Notes: generated by a model from the sequence alone, not told the origin. 64,000 bases of DNA from Sympetrum striolatum (GCA_947579665.1 OX388345.1:68191454-68255453); one strand, 5' to 3'; counted from the stretch's first letter, positions 24,495-37,447 are shown. Numbers and translations are program-made.

Positions 24495-24708
24495 TTAATG
24501 CCTTTTGAAACTAGAAACCCTTGGAAAATGAATGATTCTTCCCTTTGTGTGACACTCTGTTTTTCCGCACTCCAAGCACAACCTCTTTATCTTTCCCTCC
24601 CTCTTCACATCTGCAAAACACACATCTCTTCCCTGTCTTCTCTTGTGATGGTTTTGCTCCCATAACATCAAGAGTGTTGTGGTTTACACTCACTCCTAAG
24701 CTTTCCAT
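24495..24708 (-). pseudogene. piggyBac-like transposase C-terminal cysteine-rich end
   Basis: The minus strand reads KRCVFCRCEEGGKDKE and, after a +1 frameshift, CLECGKTECHTKGR, ending HFPRVSSFKRH and a TAA at 24495-24497. The spacing C-x2-C ... C-x2-C-x4-CH is the zinc-binding cysteine-rich domain found at the C-terminus of many piggyBac-type DDE transposases. The catalytic part and TTAA-flanked ends were not found, so only a frameshifted tail remains. Another short zinc-binding domain is possible; the family call is moderate. Confidence 0.5.
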
Positions 24709-24855
24709 TGATAGTGAAATTCCATAATTCCATATTTACGAAGTTATATTCTCCTTCTTGCATGTATAATTATATATACTGACTTTTTTATAGGAGAAAG
24801 ACTACATCACTTTTCTCTTATGAACGGTAAAGACAGAAAATTTGGAACACGGCTG

Positions 24856-24985
24856 TTAGGGAATTAGAGGTTTAAATCTCCAATAGCCGCCTTTGTCGGT
24901 GTTCCTCGTCTCATTCACCGGTATTGAGAGGAAACAAGAAAGGACACCGTTCTTTTTATGAGCATCTAATACGTATTCCGAATGC
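24856..24985 (-). repeat. Family P interspersed repeat, copy 3 (partial)
   Basis: Only one terminal module is present: TTTAAATCTCCAATAGCC, GGTGTTCCTCGTCTCATTCA and CCGGTATTGAGAGGAAAC, matching the reverse complement of 3840-3975 and the plus sequence near 20700-20830. Confidence 0.7.
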
Positions 24986-25348
24986 TATTCATTCAGCCTC
25001 AGTATTAAATAGGTATAAAAAAAGAAAAAAAAATGAACTCCGTGAACAGATACATAGTTAAGTGAATTAAATTATCAATTATTATGTTCAGATAAGTTTT
25101 CTTTATATCTACTTCAAGATGTCCATTCTAAAAAAAAAACGAAATCTATATGCTCCCTCCTCTTAAAAAGCATGTGTAGTAGGCACATCTTAGCATTATA
25201 ATTTTTCTATCCGAATCCAATTTAAAAATACCAAAGCTATCGATCACCAATTCAGTTTCTTTTGAGAGATTTAACTGATATTGAATCAACTTAATTTAGA
25301 AATTTCGTTGAAGAAGCCATGATTTGGTGGAAATCCGTAATTGAGATT

Positions 25349-25446
25349 ATGTTGAAATTACTAAGTAATATTATTAAAATTTTATTATAATTATTATTTT
25401 AAATTACTAAGCTATATTATTACTTATTGCTTAGTTATTTCAACAT
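25349..25446. repeat. AT-rich palindrome
   Basis: GTTGAAATTACTAAG at 25351-25365 is mirrored by CTTAGTTATTTCAAC at 25430-25444, with further imperfect AT pairing inward. The 11-mer AAATTACTAAG also recurs directly inside the loop. Confidence 0.45.
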
Positions 25447-25540
25447 GATCCTGAACTCAACTTATCATTTATAATATGGCCATAGGCAAGATAGGTATAT
25501 CTGACTCAATATAGATAGACTCGTACTGTTTTAATACCTT

Positions 25541-26045
25541 TTGGAGTTATTCAAAATGAGTGACTATAAGAAGTCATACTCGGAGATCAAGCGTATGGTT
25601 GAAATGAAATTTCATTTATTTCTAAGATTTCGGTCAAAGATATTTCCTAGGAATTTTATTTCTGGGGCGGAGCAGAGGAAAAAATTAAATAGTTGTCGGG
25701 TATCTCAATTCCCGGAAGTAATTTGCCAGTCGCAGGGTGTACCCTCAAGAGAGAGAGGGGGCGTCGGGAATTATGTACAGGGACCTGAATGGGGTCGGAT
25801 ATATTGCATACATAAATACACACCATATAAGAAGAAAGCCCATGCACATTTGTACTTGATTGAGCTAAAATATTCAGGAGGCGCGCTAGACCATGAAAGC
25901 GAAGAAGAAACGGTTGGAAAAGGGGAAACGTAGAAAAAATAAGGCGGGAGAGGAAAAGTTGGGGCGAGAATGCGGAGAAAGAGGGAGGGAAATGAAAGAG
26001 AAAAAGAATGTCAAAGAAAAAAATAAAAAGGGGAAAATGAATTAG
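25541..26045 (+). other. Open frame of unknown nature and a polypurine tract
   Basis: A 130-codon plus-strand frame (25541-25933) has no recognisable domain; its last third runs into an A/G-rich tract (25870-26045) and is Glu/Lys-rich for that reason. I do not regard it as a supported gene. Confidence 0.15.
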
Positions 26046-28480
26046 GAATGGATAGAGTACGAATGGAAATGTACATTTAAGATTATAATTAGATATTTTA
26101 TTATCTTTTCATCTATATTTACCTTCCTCTCTATCACATACCAATTACTATGAAAGTGTATGCTACGGTATGATATCCGAGCTTTCTAATTTTCCGGAGC
26201 TTGACCGATATTTTAATCAGATACTTTATAGATAAACATTTTCAGAAAATAAAATGTCACCATACATTTTATGCATTCCAATACAATAACTATGAGTAAT
26301 AGCTAACTTAAACATATTCTCAAAAATTAAACTGTGCTGCGTTTACCGATAACCAATATATGACCTTAAGTCCAATTAATTTCGTATAGTATGAAAGAAT
26401 TTCAGCTTAAATTAAAATTAAATGATTTTTTGCGCTTTATAAAATATTTTGCTACTGTGCGTGTATTAGGTGATACGAAAAAATAAATAAAAATATACGC
26501 TCTGTATTTCCCAAAAATGTTAGTTTCGTAGACCAGTGTTTGACTACGTTTTTTTTTCTATTACTTCGTGTGATACGGCTACTTATTCAAAAAATTATGA
26601 GATCTCATTCATAAAAATGGATTAAAACGGTGAGTTAAAATGGTGAAATCAATTATTATGTGTTCTATAAAGGAATAAACGTCAAGTTATGACCACAGAA
26701 TATTCAGGACTATCTTATTATGAATAAATGTAATGAAAGAAGAATTAACTAGTACTTATTTGCGAAAAGACTAATCTCGACTGATTGCCAGTATTAATTA
26801 TGATAGGGGTTTTAACCTGAAATAACTTATCGGCTACAATAACAAAAACATGCCCACTTTGTTATGTTATAGGCATAATAAAAACAAGAAAATAAAAATA
26901 AATTAATAATTTCGCACCTTTTGCAAAATTAAATTCACAGGCCCATTGCACTATATTATTTACGTAACACTGCATTGCATAGAACTGGAAAAGCAGAATT
27001 ATTCTAGGAGAAAACAACTTTCCGGAAGGAATTATCCCATGAATAACATTCTGGCTTACGCTGCAGCTGGGATCAACGCATAAATTTCTAACCATACCCT
27101 ATCCTTTGCATGTAATCGAGAAGACTGCCATGGAGGTATTTACATTAACATTGGTTCTCTTGCTATTTTAAGATCTAAATTTCCAATTTGGAAATTATAT
27201 TTGAAATCCTTCAAATCCGGAAGAATAGAATGAAAAAGTTTGAACGTTGTCATCATTTTATTTTCGATAGCTCTGGGATAAGGTGGTTGATTCATTAAAG
27301 AAAATAAAAATATTTATTCCAAGTTTGTCTGTAACTTAAAATTTGGACTCAAGAAAAATTTTAAAGTCGAAGATGAGAGCGAAGCATAAACGTTGTATTT
27401 GTTATGAGTCTAAGCCTTTTACCAATAGAGTTAGTGCGAAGTTATAGGATAAATGAATAATAATTAAAGTTGAGGGTCTTCATATTATTGACTTATTTTG
27501 TAATCGTTATAGAAACACAAAGGTTTTAAAACTGTCATCAATGTGAGTCTTGGATTTTTACGATTGAACAATGGTATGTATGGTTTAGCTAGCTCCTAAT
27601 TGTTATTGAGTAATTTGTCGTCAATAATTCAGAGCATCTGCTTTTTTTACTTTCTAATTGTATTAAAAATCTGCATTAATAAATCGATGTAATCATTGAT
27701 AAATTTTCTGATAAATTATCACTCAATATAAAAGCAAGGTATGTATGCCGGATATTTGCTCATTTTTTACGATGAAATTTGGCCTTGAAGTCTAGCCAGC
27801 TTATTTTTTTAAGATAGCCCAGCTTTCACTAAAATACAGGAGGTAAGCCTTTCCAAAAACCTACCTACCTTTCCTAACCTAACCTACTAATAACAAATTA
27901 TAAATTTGTTGATTACTTAAGCTATCGAAATAGTTTTATCACTACTGCTGCAAGTACAAACATATCGTCTTAACAAGTCTCCAATACCTTGTCTTATACA
28001 CAAAAATACATTATTCGATACACATTTAGTAGGGTACACACGTGGTGACGAATTCACAGAAATCCGTTACGCAATTCAAACTAAAATAAAATAAATGGCG
28101 TTTTATTTGTAGAGAAGTAATGCAATCTAATCTACTAATCTATGACCAAATTTGAGGCAGTATAACCTCTGTAAATTGGGAAACGGTTATTTGAATATTT
28201 ACTAAAAACTTATCAGTGTCATGAAATTAGCGATGTTTACCCTATACATCAAACATTGTCATAAAATCCAAAAAATGACAGGGATTGAGATCAAATGTTA
28301 GAGATAAAAATTTCCTTGAGCCATAAGAAAACCAAAGAGTGTAGAAAGGGCAAGGTGACGAAAACACGGAAGATTTTAACACCGGCGAAAGAGATGTGCC
28401 CAAAAAAAAAGGAGAAAAACGCATTATTCCCAAAAAGGAAGAAAGCGCGACCTGGCAGCTTTGCCATTGAATAGCTAACA
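26046..28480. other. AT-rich stretch, nothing recognised
   Basis: No supportable gene. A short CCTAACCTAACCTA at about 27876-27889 resembles the insect telomere unit TTAGG but has under three units. Confidence 0.5.
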
Positions 28481-28489
28481 AGGTGTCTT

Positions 28490-28910
28490 TTTTGCAGACT
28501 TTAAATTTTCGCCCAAATCAGCAGGACTTCCGCGCGAGGCGGAGGTGGAGGGGGTAGTTGTATAAACCTTGGAGCTCTCTCACGCAGGACTGTGACCTTG
28601 TTCGCAAATTATCGCGGATTATCCGCAGTGATTAAAAGGCGCGTCACGTCTGAAATTTCGCCTAGGATTTTTCGCGAAGAAACGTTTTTATCCTCGGGAG
28701 CAAATGAAGCGCGGGAAAAAACGTAGTCGCGCTGGAAAATCGTACGTGATGATATTGGCGATACATTTTTTCCTCCGTCGGAGGGAGGGGCGATGCATTT
28801 GCTGGGCGGGCAGAATCAAAAGCCTTGTTCAGACGTTTGAAAATGGACGAGAGTTTGATACGGAGGTGCGCGGGTTTATTCGAAAGATGAAATGAATTTA
28901 TTGACGTCGA
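28490..28910. promoter_or_regulatory. GC/CpG-richer island, possible conserved non-coding element
   Basis: CpG-rich patch with TTCGCGAAG, CGCGGATTATCCG and similar short palindromes, and a GGATTA site type bound by Bicoid/Otx homeodomains. No coding motif is present. Function is inferred only from composition. Confidence 0.3.
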
Positions 28911-30000
28911 GGCGTGAGGACGGGTGTTTGAAAAGGTGATGAATTTTGAAGAATATGGTAAATAGGACGGTCTCGATGTTTATAGAGCTGAATTTAGTAG
29001 TCACTCCAATCATGGGGAGGACTTTTCGGTGACGATCAACCCGTGGAAAAGGTTTCCGCCACAGTCAACCCATAGACGGCCGATTGGATAACATTTTGTA
29101 CAACTGCCATATTTTATGATTTAATGAGTAATATTTCCTAAATAATGAGATGTGTTATTCTAAACACAAATCTAACTGGGGTAGAAAAGCCTTCCTTTTA
29201 ATAGGAATTTCATTCTTCGATTTTGAATGAAAAACTAACCTATATAAGTATTAAGATAAACCCTGTTTATTTCGAGGAATGTAAAAAGTAACTATAATCA
29301 TTTTTCAAATAAGAGTCAGATATTATTCAACTCTCAACACTAGATTGGTATCTCATAGTTGTCGACCATAATAAGTACAGTTAATGTATTTTTCATAAAA
29401 TTGTCCAATTTTTTATGATAGGCAAAAGATTAAGCCGCCTACAATTAATGATATGAAAATATTTGTTCATTTTAACTGGGAATAACCTACCCGCGGCTTA
29501 TTTTTAAAGAGAACGATACCTCTGCAATATATCATGATCGAATCGTAGATTAATCTATTGCCGTCAATCACCAGTCATGAAACCAAAAGCTTCAGTTTGG
29601 AACGAGTACTGGGAATAAAAAGAAACTAGATAATTTGTCCTTGCTTTATTTACTGAACTAGAATGCTGTAAGTTAAAATGATCCAGGCAAATCCTGTACA
29701 ACGAACTTATAAACACAAATGTTCTCATTTAATGTCGACAGATCAGGATGAATACTTATAAATAATAATATTTGTCTAAATGCATGATGCAATGAGCAAG
29801 TTACACCGAATAAAATGAGAGTACATTCTAATATATTGCTTCTGAAATATTCTTATATCTAGAAGACAAACTACATTATGCAGTATTGGATATTATTATT
29901 ATTTTCTATCTATTGTATTTATTGGGTGTACACATGGGTTAAAGATATAACATGGGTGAGATGGAATTGGAGACGTTTAGTCTCCATCTCGCCTTTATAA
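28911..30000. other. AT-rich stretch
   Basis: Nothing recognised except a small hairpin at about 29958-29995 (GAGATGG...CCATCTC with GGAGAC/GTCTCC inside). Confidence 0.45.
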
Positions 30001-30004
30001 AGAC

Positions 30005-30160
30005 GTATTGTTATTATTATTATATTAATAAAATAAGGAGATATCCTTCAATAAACCTTTTAAACACCTACAACCGAACATGTCTTACTTAGGATTCGAA
30101 CTCAGGACCTCAGGGTTGCAAGCAAGAGCACTAATGTCATCCCACCGATGCGAGCAATTA
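30005..30160 (-). mobile_element. tRNA-derived SINE (S4)
   Basis: On the minus strand a tRNA-like head (30156 to about 30088) has an A-box-like GGTGGGATGACATTAGTGC and a B-box GAGTTCGAATCC. A body follows, then a (TAA)n-type simple tail TAATAATAATAAC near 30006-30022. Trinucleotide tails are typical of SINEs mobilised by RTE- or CR1-like LINEs. Confidence 0.65.
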
Positions 30161-30279
30161 TTCTGTCATGTATCACGAAGAATATGTGATATATGATAGG
30201 CAATACTATCCTGTTAGCAGAGCCGAGACCCTCTTATTTCTTATTTCTCACATCACTATATAATAGGCAATTTTCGGGA

Positions 30280-30890
30280 CGTTGGCACACGTAAAAAGCG
30301 ACAAAGATGAAGACGCTTGCGTATCGCGCGACCTCAAAAAAAAATCCTGATCGCTGAGAAACCATTCATTACCCAGTAACGAACAACTTTTCCGCGGGAA
30401 ATACGACACCACCTCCTCCAAACGTGCACCGCGTCGTGACGCCTACAGAAACGAGATTAGCTTCGTGTCACGCATCCAATCTCGTCCATTTTGCATTCTT
30501 TCTCTCCTCTTCGTAGTTGGTTTAGCGTCGCTGTGCGTTACCTGGGCGACCGAGTCTTATCGTCGGCGGTTGCTTTAAAAGGAGCGATCCTTATCGGGGC
30601 GAGAGCAACTCGGAGGGAAATGAGAAAGGGGTTTACTTACTTTTTCATTTCTCTGTCCTCGTGCCCACGTCGATTCCGATTAGCGGCTTTATTTTCGCAC
30701 GCACGGGAAACGTCGCGGCAACGTGGTCGGGGAAATGCCAACGCGATTCGGAGTGGCGTTCCATGCGAGTCTCGTTTCGTCTGTGAGAAAGTCGGCGTAA
30801 GTCTTAATTTCTCGTTGCGATAAAGGACTCGCTCTTTCAGTAATTGTGACGGATTACCCGACGGAGAAGTCGCTCTCACCTTTTACGTGT
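30280..30890. promoter_or_regulatory. GC/CpG-richer island, possible conserved non-coding element
   Basis: About 600 bp clearly CpG-richer than the flanks, with overlapping open frames on both strands (110 and 80 codons) that lack motifs. It could be a regulatory element or an unrecognised exon. Confidence 0.3.
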
Positions 30891-31311
30891 CGAGTGCGAT
30901 ATACAAGGGAATTAAATTACCGATAAATTATCGTTTGAATATTTCGATACGGCAGAATATATTCGAATGATATTAATTTATTTTCCATCGCTGGGAAATA
31001 GTTAATCGGTACATCTACGTTCAAAAATGTGTCAATCGTCTATTTTTCCTGCCATATTCTGATAGGTGACCTGCAAGGCACCAATTCCAAAACATCCCAC
31101 CGAGGTGAAATCAAAATATTATCCATCAGAAAAAAAATCTTGGAAACATTGAAAGATATTTCAATCAATGAAAAATCGGTATCTTTGAGGAAAAAAGACC
31201 ATACTGTGTGCGGAAATTTCATCATACTAGATACCTATTTTTTACAGTTAGAAGGAAATAAACGGTGATATTGATTGTTTCGGTTGTTTTAGACTTTCCA
31301 AACATGTTTCA

Positions 31312-31422
31312 CAGGTTCTAAGGCTATTTGTTAGATTACTTCTGATATATAGTACGATATTATTACAGGTTCTAAGGCTTTTACTTGTTAGATTACTTCT
31401 GATAAATAGTACGATATTATTA
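31312..31422. repeat. Tandem duplication, 54/57-bp units
   Basis: CAGGTTCTAAGGCT...TTGTTAGATTACTTCTGATA...TAGTACGATATTATTA occurs at 31312-31365 and again at 31366-31422, with a 3-bp indel and very few differences, so it is fairly recent. Confidence 0.9.
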
Positions 31423-33780
31423 GTTGTATATTAAGCTACAATTATGAAGCTACAGGAAAAAATACTTTACTCCTTCATTTGATTTATCTATGAATCATCA
31501 CCTAAAAAAACAGTTCTCTGCTGATTGTCTACATTAGCCAAGTTTTAATTGAAATCAAGATGTTGCATTTTACTGACGTATCGCCACTCAAATCTCCTCA
31601 TATTGCTGCAGCATTCCATTGAATTGTCGTCAATAGTAAAAAACTTACGTCAATCTTTAAATTTGATTTAATTTCTTCCTTAACTTTAACATTTTGAAAA
31701 ATCAAAGTTATACTGAAAAAATAATAATATGAAGTATGCAAGGATTACAATCCCGAATTTTCGTTCAGTTCAATGTAAATATATTAATTGTAGAAACATT
31801 ATTGCTCCACAATTTGGTTCTATTACTCTGACTCATTTAAAATTAACTGCCGTCAACGTAGCTCTGATATAGTCTACAAAACACAGCACGAAATGAAAAA
31901 AGTGCTTGTTACAATTTAGCTTATCTTGCGACGTATGTTCTTGGCATCTGTCCCAATTTCTTGCACTAATTTATGATAAAAGACTTTCGGCTTGGCTGTT
32001 TCGCTTCCAACAACATAACACGAGCACATAAATCAAACAACCTCATAGTAAGTTCTACCATCGGTCAAATTGTCTCAGGTTGGAGATGGAACTGAGTCTT
32101 TGTCGGAAATAAAATTTTGGCACTATCGGAGGAAAAATAAAGCTCAGTGAATTTTCACCGCATTAAAAGTAATTTTTATTTCCTCGTCATATTTAGGAAT
32201 ACGATGAAATCAGATAGCCATTGTGTTGAGGCAAAGCAATGCGATTAAAAGTTTCAGTCGCTGTGGCTTTGATGTTGCTTCAATTACATTCGACGCTCGA
32301 GTAATTTCTTTTCCATCTCGCTCATCGACGCGGAATTCGCGATGAAGAATTAAAAAAAGTAATTAACTGCTGGTTTCATTCATCTTGTGTCGGTGTCCTA
32401 CTTTCCAAACGCTGAGGTAATAATATAAAAAAGTTTTTTCTCCTTTTATTCTTTGGGCGACTTTTCTGTCTTGGTTTTGTAGATATAATCTTGCGCTACG
32501 AGTCTTTTTTTCAAGATTTTTTGGATCTCCGACTTTATGGACGTTTTCGGAAACCATCACATACAGAATATGTCTTTTTGAATCGCATATTTTTAGGAGC
32601 ACTCCATTCAGGAATTCTTCTCAAAGCAATCAAGTTCACTCCCTCGTTCATTTCATTCCTGTAGCTGGCGCGTAAACAATTTATCTCGCGCTCAGATATG
32701 ATTCTTGGAGTCGTTTCCTCATCGCTGGGAATATCCGAGCGACAGGTATTGATGATATAGTTTTAGTGCTTTAGAATGTTTGATTGCTAACCATTCGAAA
32801 GGCACACACATTTTTCAATTACTAGAACTAATATTTTCGATGAGTATTCAGCCACGTTTAGTGTTACGACGCAACAATGCGGGCAAGAATCGCGAAAGTA
32901 ATTGCGGACTTTTTAATTTAACGAGCGACCGTAAACGCCGCTGAAATTTGATAATCGATCGATATTAATTAGAAATTAATGAGCGATGGAGGACTATTCA
33001 AACTCCTCTTATTTATTACGAGACTCTAAATAATTAATCAAATTAATTAAATTGTTCAATGGGTTGAGTGGAATGAATAGGATATGGGATAATCATGTAT
33101 ATTTACATTCGAATATAATCGTAGAATAATTAAACGGTTATAGTGTGTTTATTTAAAGGTAAATTATAACTAGAAAAATGAAATGGGCAACGTTAATTCT
33201 TACAAATTAAATATAGGATGCTTTAATTCAATACAAAAATGTTGCTTTCCAGCTAATTTCATTCGATATGATCGAATTCCTAATTTTAATCTGTGTATAT
33301 CAATTTAATTTGTTTTGGTGAATTCAGTTGCATGGGTCATGTAATATATTATCTGAAATGGTACGTCGAAACTTGACTGATATTCAGTTGCTACAGTATT
33401 TGAGCTCAAACATACGTGCGTAGACTGTATCTAAAGTAAAATTTGTTGTCTGCTTATCTATGCTAGAGAAAAATGAGTACAATGTTTGTATTTCTGTACT
33501 TCATGGAGATTGTATGCCCATTCAAAATCGAAAAACTTAAGAAATGCCATGCAATAAAGGATTGAAGAATTGCAAACATCGAATTAGTTTTACTCATTTT
33601 TTATCGAATTATATAACACTTACATTGCACTACACCTTTTTGTGCTCTTAATTTTTAGTGTTTAAACTTTTGCTTCCGAGTTATCCATTTAAACTTATTT
33701 TTAATATCATCATCCGAGGATTTGCGCAGATTACCAATAGCCCTCATTATGTAAGAAGTTTCTCTGTTTTGCACATGGGT
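31423..33780. other. AT-rich stretch with no gene recognised
   Basis: No supportable coding or repeat feature. Around 32860-33000 a slightly CpG-richer patch holds ATTAATTAGAAATTAATGAG, a dense set of homeodomain-type TAAT cores. Confidence 0.45.
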
Positions 33781-33783
33781 TTC

Positions 33784-33845
33784 CACCGGGAATCAAACCC
33801 AGATCCACTTTCTCGATAGCTTAACGAGCTGCCGCTTTGGCTGTC
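33784..33845 (-). mobile_element. tRNA-like SINE head (S5)
   Basis: The minus strand has an A-box-like AAAGCGGCAGCTCGTTAAGC and a B-box GGGTTTGATTCCC at 33788-33800 (reverse strand). The family differs from S1, S2 and S4. The body and tail are not well defined. Confidence 0.5.
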
Positions 33846-34239
33846 CGAAAGGATTGTTACACATTATAAAGGAAAATAGAATTATTGATACATCGAATCA
33901 ATGTCAAATACTTAGTTATAAAATAACAAATGACGGCGTCACTTGTGATACCCAGTCATATCCTTATGAAGCAACAAAAAACCCAAGTCTTGCATAGCTC
34001 AAGACAGAGTGCGTCTATATTTAAGTTCCATATTAAAATAGTTTGTAAATAAACGTAGGGTAACAGAACAACTTCTGTAATCTTCATTGAGTTTAAAACC
34101 AATACACTACAACTGACTTAGTGCAATGTTCGATTACGATTCGAAAGAAGATGTTAAATTCAATTCTTCTAATTGATTATCGGTTTAACATTAGAGAACA
34201 CAAATAGATAAAAATACATTTACAGATGCACATATTGGT

Positions 34240-34935
34240 ATTTCTGTATCTAATATCCAAAATAATAATTTTTGCAAATTAAACTAGAGAAGTGGTACAA
34301 CTTCTGTGTACTTTGTGCATTCTGTGTACTTTGTGAAGAATCGTCAACGTAATAGAAGTATTCTATGTATGTGCACTTCCAGAGAGAATTCCTATAAAAA
34401 ATTATACTGAAGACAATATATACGAGTACTATATACTACTACTAACTACTACTATGTACTGTATACTAAGTACTGTATACTCGCATATAAGATGCAAGAG
34501 GTGCTGAAATGTTCAGATGTAATTCAAAAGAAGGAAATCAATTCAATACATACAGATTATTTCTGTTAAATTCTTATGAGAAACAGAATGGCATTATGCC
34601 CTCACAGAGATCATTCAAATAAAAATATTATAATAGTGGTAAGAAATGCATGAAATGTAGATATGTGCAGATGTAATTGAAAAGAAAATAGTCAATTCAA
34701 TAGTTACTTACAAATGTATACTGTTAAATTCTTATAAAACACAAAATACACAAGACTGACACCCTATATAGTGTTTTTTATTTCGTAAAAGCACCATTTC
34801 ATAATTTCCAAAATAACACAATTTGCAAATTAAACCAGAGCAACAGTGCAAGTTTTGCATCCATTGTGCTCAAAACCTGAAGATTCGCCGAAGCAACAAA
34901 AGCATTCAATGTATACTCACAGAGAGAATTCAAAT
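34240..34935. repeat. Cluster of diverged local duplications
   Basis: TTTGCAAATTAAAC is found at about 34273 and as ATTTGCAAATTAAAC at about 34821. A second block (AGATGTAATT, AATTCAATA, TGTTAAATTCTTAT) occurs at about 34517-34585 and 34671-34735. CAGAGAGAATTC is repeated at about 34380 and 34919. The segment is a patchwork of old duplications; a TACTA-rich simple stretch lies at 34430-34480. Confidence 0.6.
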
Positions 34936-35459
34936 AAAAATATTGTCATAGAGAAAAGTGACGCATGGCGTAACAGAATGAAACCCATTTCCCATGCATT
35001 GATCGGTGTCGATGAAAACAAAAAAATGTGTCCTTGGCGACGGGTAAAAAAAACGCTCGGATTTGGATATCCGTTTTATTAATTCTCCCCTTAAATCCAT
35101 CCGCTATGTCTGCAAATGAACACAGAATCCGCGATCCACTCCGACACACACATTTTGCATACTTTTTGCCGACTTTTTTCCCGCGGATTGAGGCACCACG
35201 TGCTGCTCCATGTCCAATTCCATTCGGATCCCTAAGCACGCGTGCTGCTCTCGTATTCCTTTTGCGTTTCCGACCATCTCGCATAGTTATGCTTCCCCTC
35301 CCTCTTACTGCTTCAATCCCTTTCCCTTCTTTCCCTCTCGTTCGCTTTCTTATCGACATCTCTTTGGAAGTTTATTTTTCAATTCCTATGCATTCTGTTC
35401 ATTCTGCTGTTTATTTAGTCGCTTCAATATATGCATCTTAGCTTTAGGAAGATTCCTTT

Positions 35460-36060
35460 ATTATTTTTATATTTTGTAATATTAACGGTTATTTGCAGTT
35501 TAATTATTCGTAACAACGGAAAATACCTTATTATCAAATATTGATTACAATTACTATTTTGTATAAGTGCAGTAACAATTTGTATACTTATTCGTAATAA
35601 TGAATTTAATATTTATTTAATCATCCATTGATTTATTACTATTTATGAAGTTATTACTATCTGATTTATCATTCCTTAATAATTGTTACGGCCAAATAAA
35701 AAAATCTGTTAGGTATGAATTATGACCTTACATATTTTTAAAGTATACAAACAATTATTTAATTATTAAGAATACTAAATGGATAGATGTATTGAATATA
35801 GCTACTATTCTGCATATTTAAAGTTAACATTTACATAATAATTAATTATTTTATTTTTTTATCAATTAAATCAGCTATAAAATTATTATTAACTCTAAAT
35901 TTATTATTTTAAATTATTATTAGCTAGTTATTATTTAAAATATATTTAATACATTTAAGGTTATGACCAAGTAAAATGTTAGTCATGCATAACGGTCTAC
36001 GATTTATATACCACTACCTATTTTATATTTCTTGAATTTAATATGTAATTTGTAAAGTAT
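35460..36060. other. Extremely AT-rich stretch
   Basis: Dominated by TTATT/AATTATT strings with hardly any G or C. No feature is supported; such stretches can act as nuclear-matrix attachment DNA, but nothing here shows it. Confidence 0.5.
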
Positions 36061-37249
36061 ATATCATAATAAGTGAACACATAATTAGACATTTCAAATC
36101 GACGCCTAATGTAGACATCTGAAATATTTGTTTCCATGTTACCCCTAAGTGCTTGATTTCTCATAAAAATATAGTGCAAATGTATGTTCAATTTTCAAAT
36201 TAGATAAAAAACATTTCTACTCAAGTATAGAACAAAAATGTTATTGACCCTAGTCATTCCATAATTTGCCAAAAACCCTATCTTCCACAACCATTTCTCC
36301 TCATCGCTAAATAATATTTTTATACGCAATTACTATCCATATCCTATCCTAAAAATGTAGCAATGCCTCAAACAGGTAAATGAGTTTTGCATCCACAAGT
36401 ATACATACAAGAGGAAGATAAAAATCGGAACATAAATTACACAAGGAGACTAATTTAATTATCATATATTATCAAATTAAGTTCCAATCTAATTTACGAG
36501 TATCAAATCCAGAGTCGCATTTGTATAAATTAAATAAAATCGTTTTCGGTCGGATAATATAATTCTGTCCTTAATAAATGTAAATTTGTGCATGGAATTA
36601 CCACATATTTTGTTCCCTTTTTCAACCCATACTTTTGCAAAATGCTCCGCAAATGTATTCATAATATGATTGAATAATTTTTGAAGAGTGATTCCCCGTA
36701 AATTTGGACTCTATTAGATTAACAATTATTCCGTTAATTGTCACACTAAATTATATTTATGATGGGAACCTTTTTGACTGCAAACTCTTTAATTCCAATT
36801 TATGGGAATATGTTCCACGTTACAATACATAAATTATGATTGTCTATCTCTTACCTATAGAGAGATATAGGGATCAATCCACCTTTCAAATATTCTTCCA
36901 TGATATAAAAAGAAAGTGAGTGTAGGTTGGTGGATGTTTCAACATGATATGGGGGCTAAGAGTATTTGAAACCTCGAATTTTTTTATGATGAACTTTGTA
37001 AGGGTGTAGTCGTATTATAGTCATAGTAGTATAAAGTATTTTTTACCTTAATTCTTATCTTTTTAGGTAAGGTTTATAGAATTTCAGAGGCTATTTGATG
37101 CATTTCCCAACGACTTACATAAGTTGTTTATAATACCATCAGCTCTTAGTAGTACCTCTCTAGCCTTCAGAATGAGTTAAAATACTTTTAATTCTCAATC
37201 ATCACGGGGAGTAGTAAGTTCAGCTTATTGCAATCCTAAGAAGTAAATC
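36061..37249. other. AT-rich stretch, nothing firmly recognised
   Basis: A TTCTTATCTTTTTAG|GTAAGG string at 37053-37073 on the plus strand and a CTCTCTATAG|GTAAGA string at about 36848-36867 on the minus strand have recursive-splice-site layout, at chance-level frequency. Confidence 0.4.
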
Positions 37250-37379
37250 CATTTTTACTTTCTTCATATACGAAGTATAGAGAAAGTATTGTTTTCATGA
37301 AAAAATTCGACTTCGAGATTTCAACGGAAATACATGTTTTGGGGTCCCTAGAACACGTTTTGAATATTTTCGGAATGAT

Positions 37380-37442
37380 GTCTGTGTGTATGTGTGTGTG
37401 TGTGTGTGTGAGTGTGTGTGTGTGTCTGTATGTGTGTGTGTG
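37380..37442. repeat. GT-rich microsatellite within family A copy 2
   Basis: (GT)n with a few A and C interruptions, at the same internal position as the CA tract of copy 1. Confidence 0.95.
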
Positions 37443-37447
37443 CTAGT

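Noticed and set aside
25349..25446. AT-rich palindrome as a replication origin or regulatory cruciform
   Set aside because: AT-rich palindromes of this quality are common in such sequence; kept only as a repeat.
27874..27890. Telomere-like CCTAACCTAACCTA
   Set aside because: Fewer than three units and no flanking array; likely chance.
35028..35441. Overlapping 137-codon frames on both strands
   Set aside because: Pro/Ser/Phe-rich translation from a pyrimidine-rich strand with no recognisable domain.
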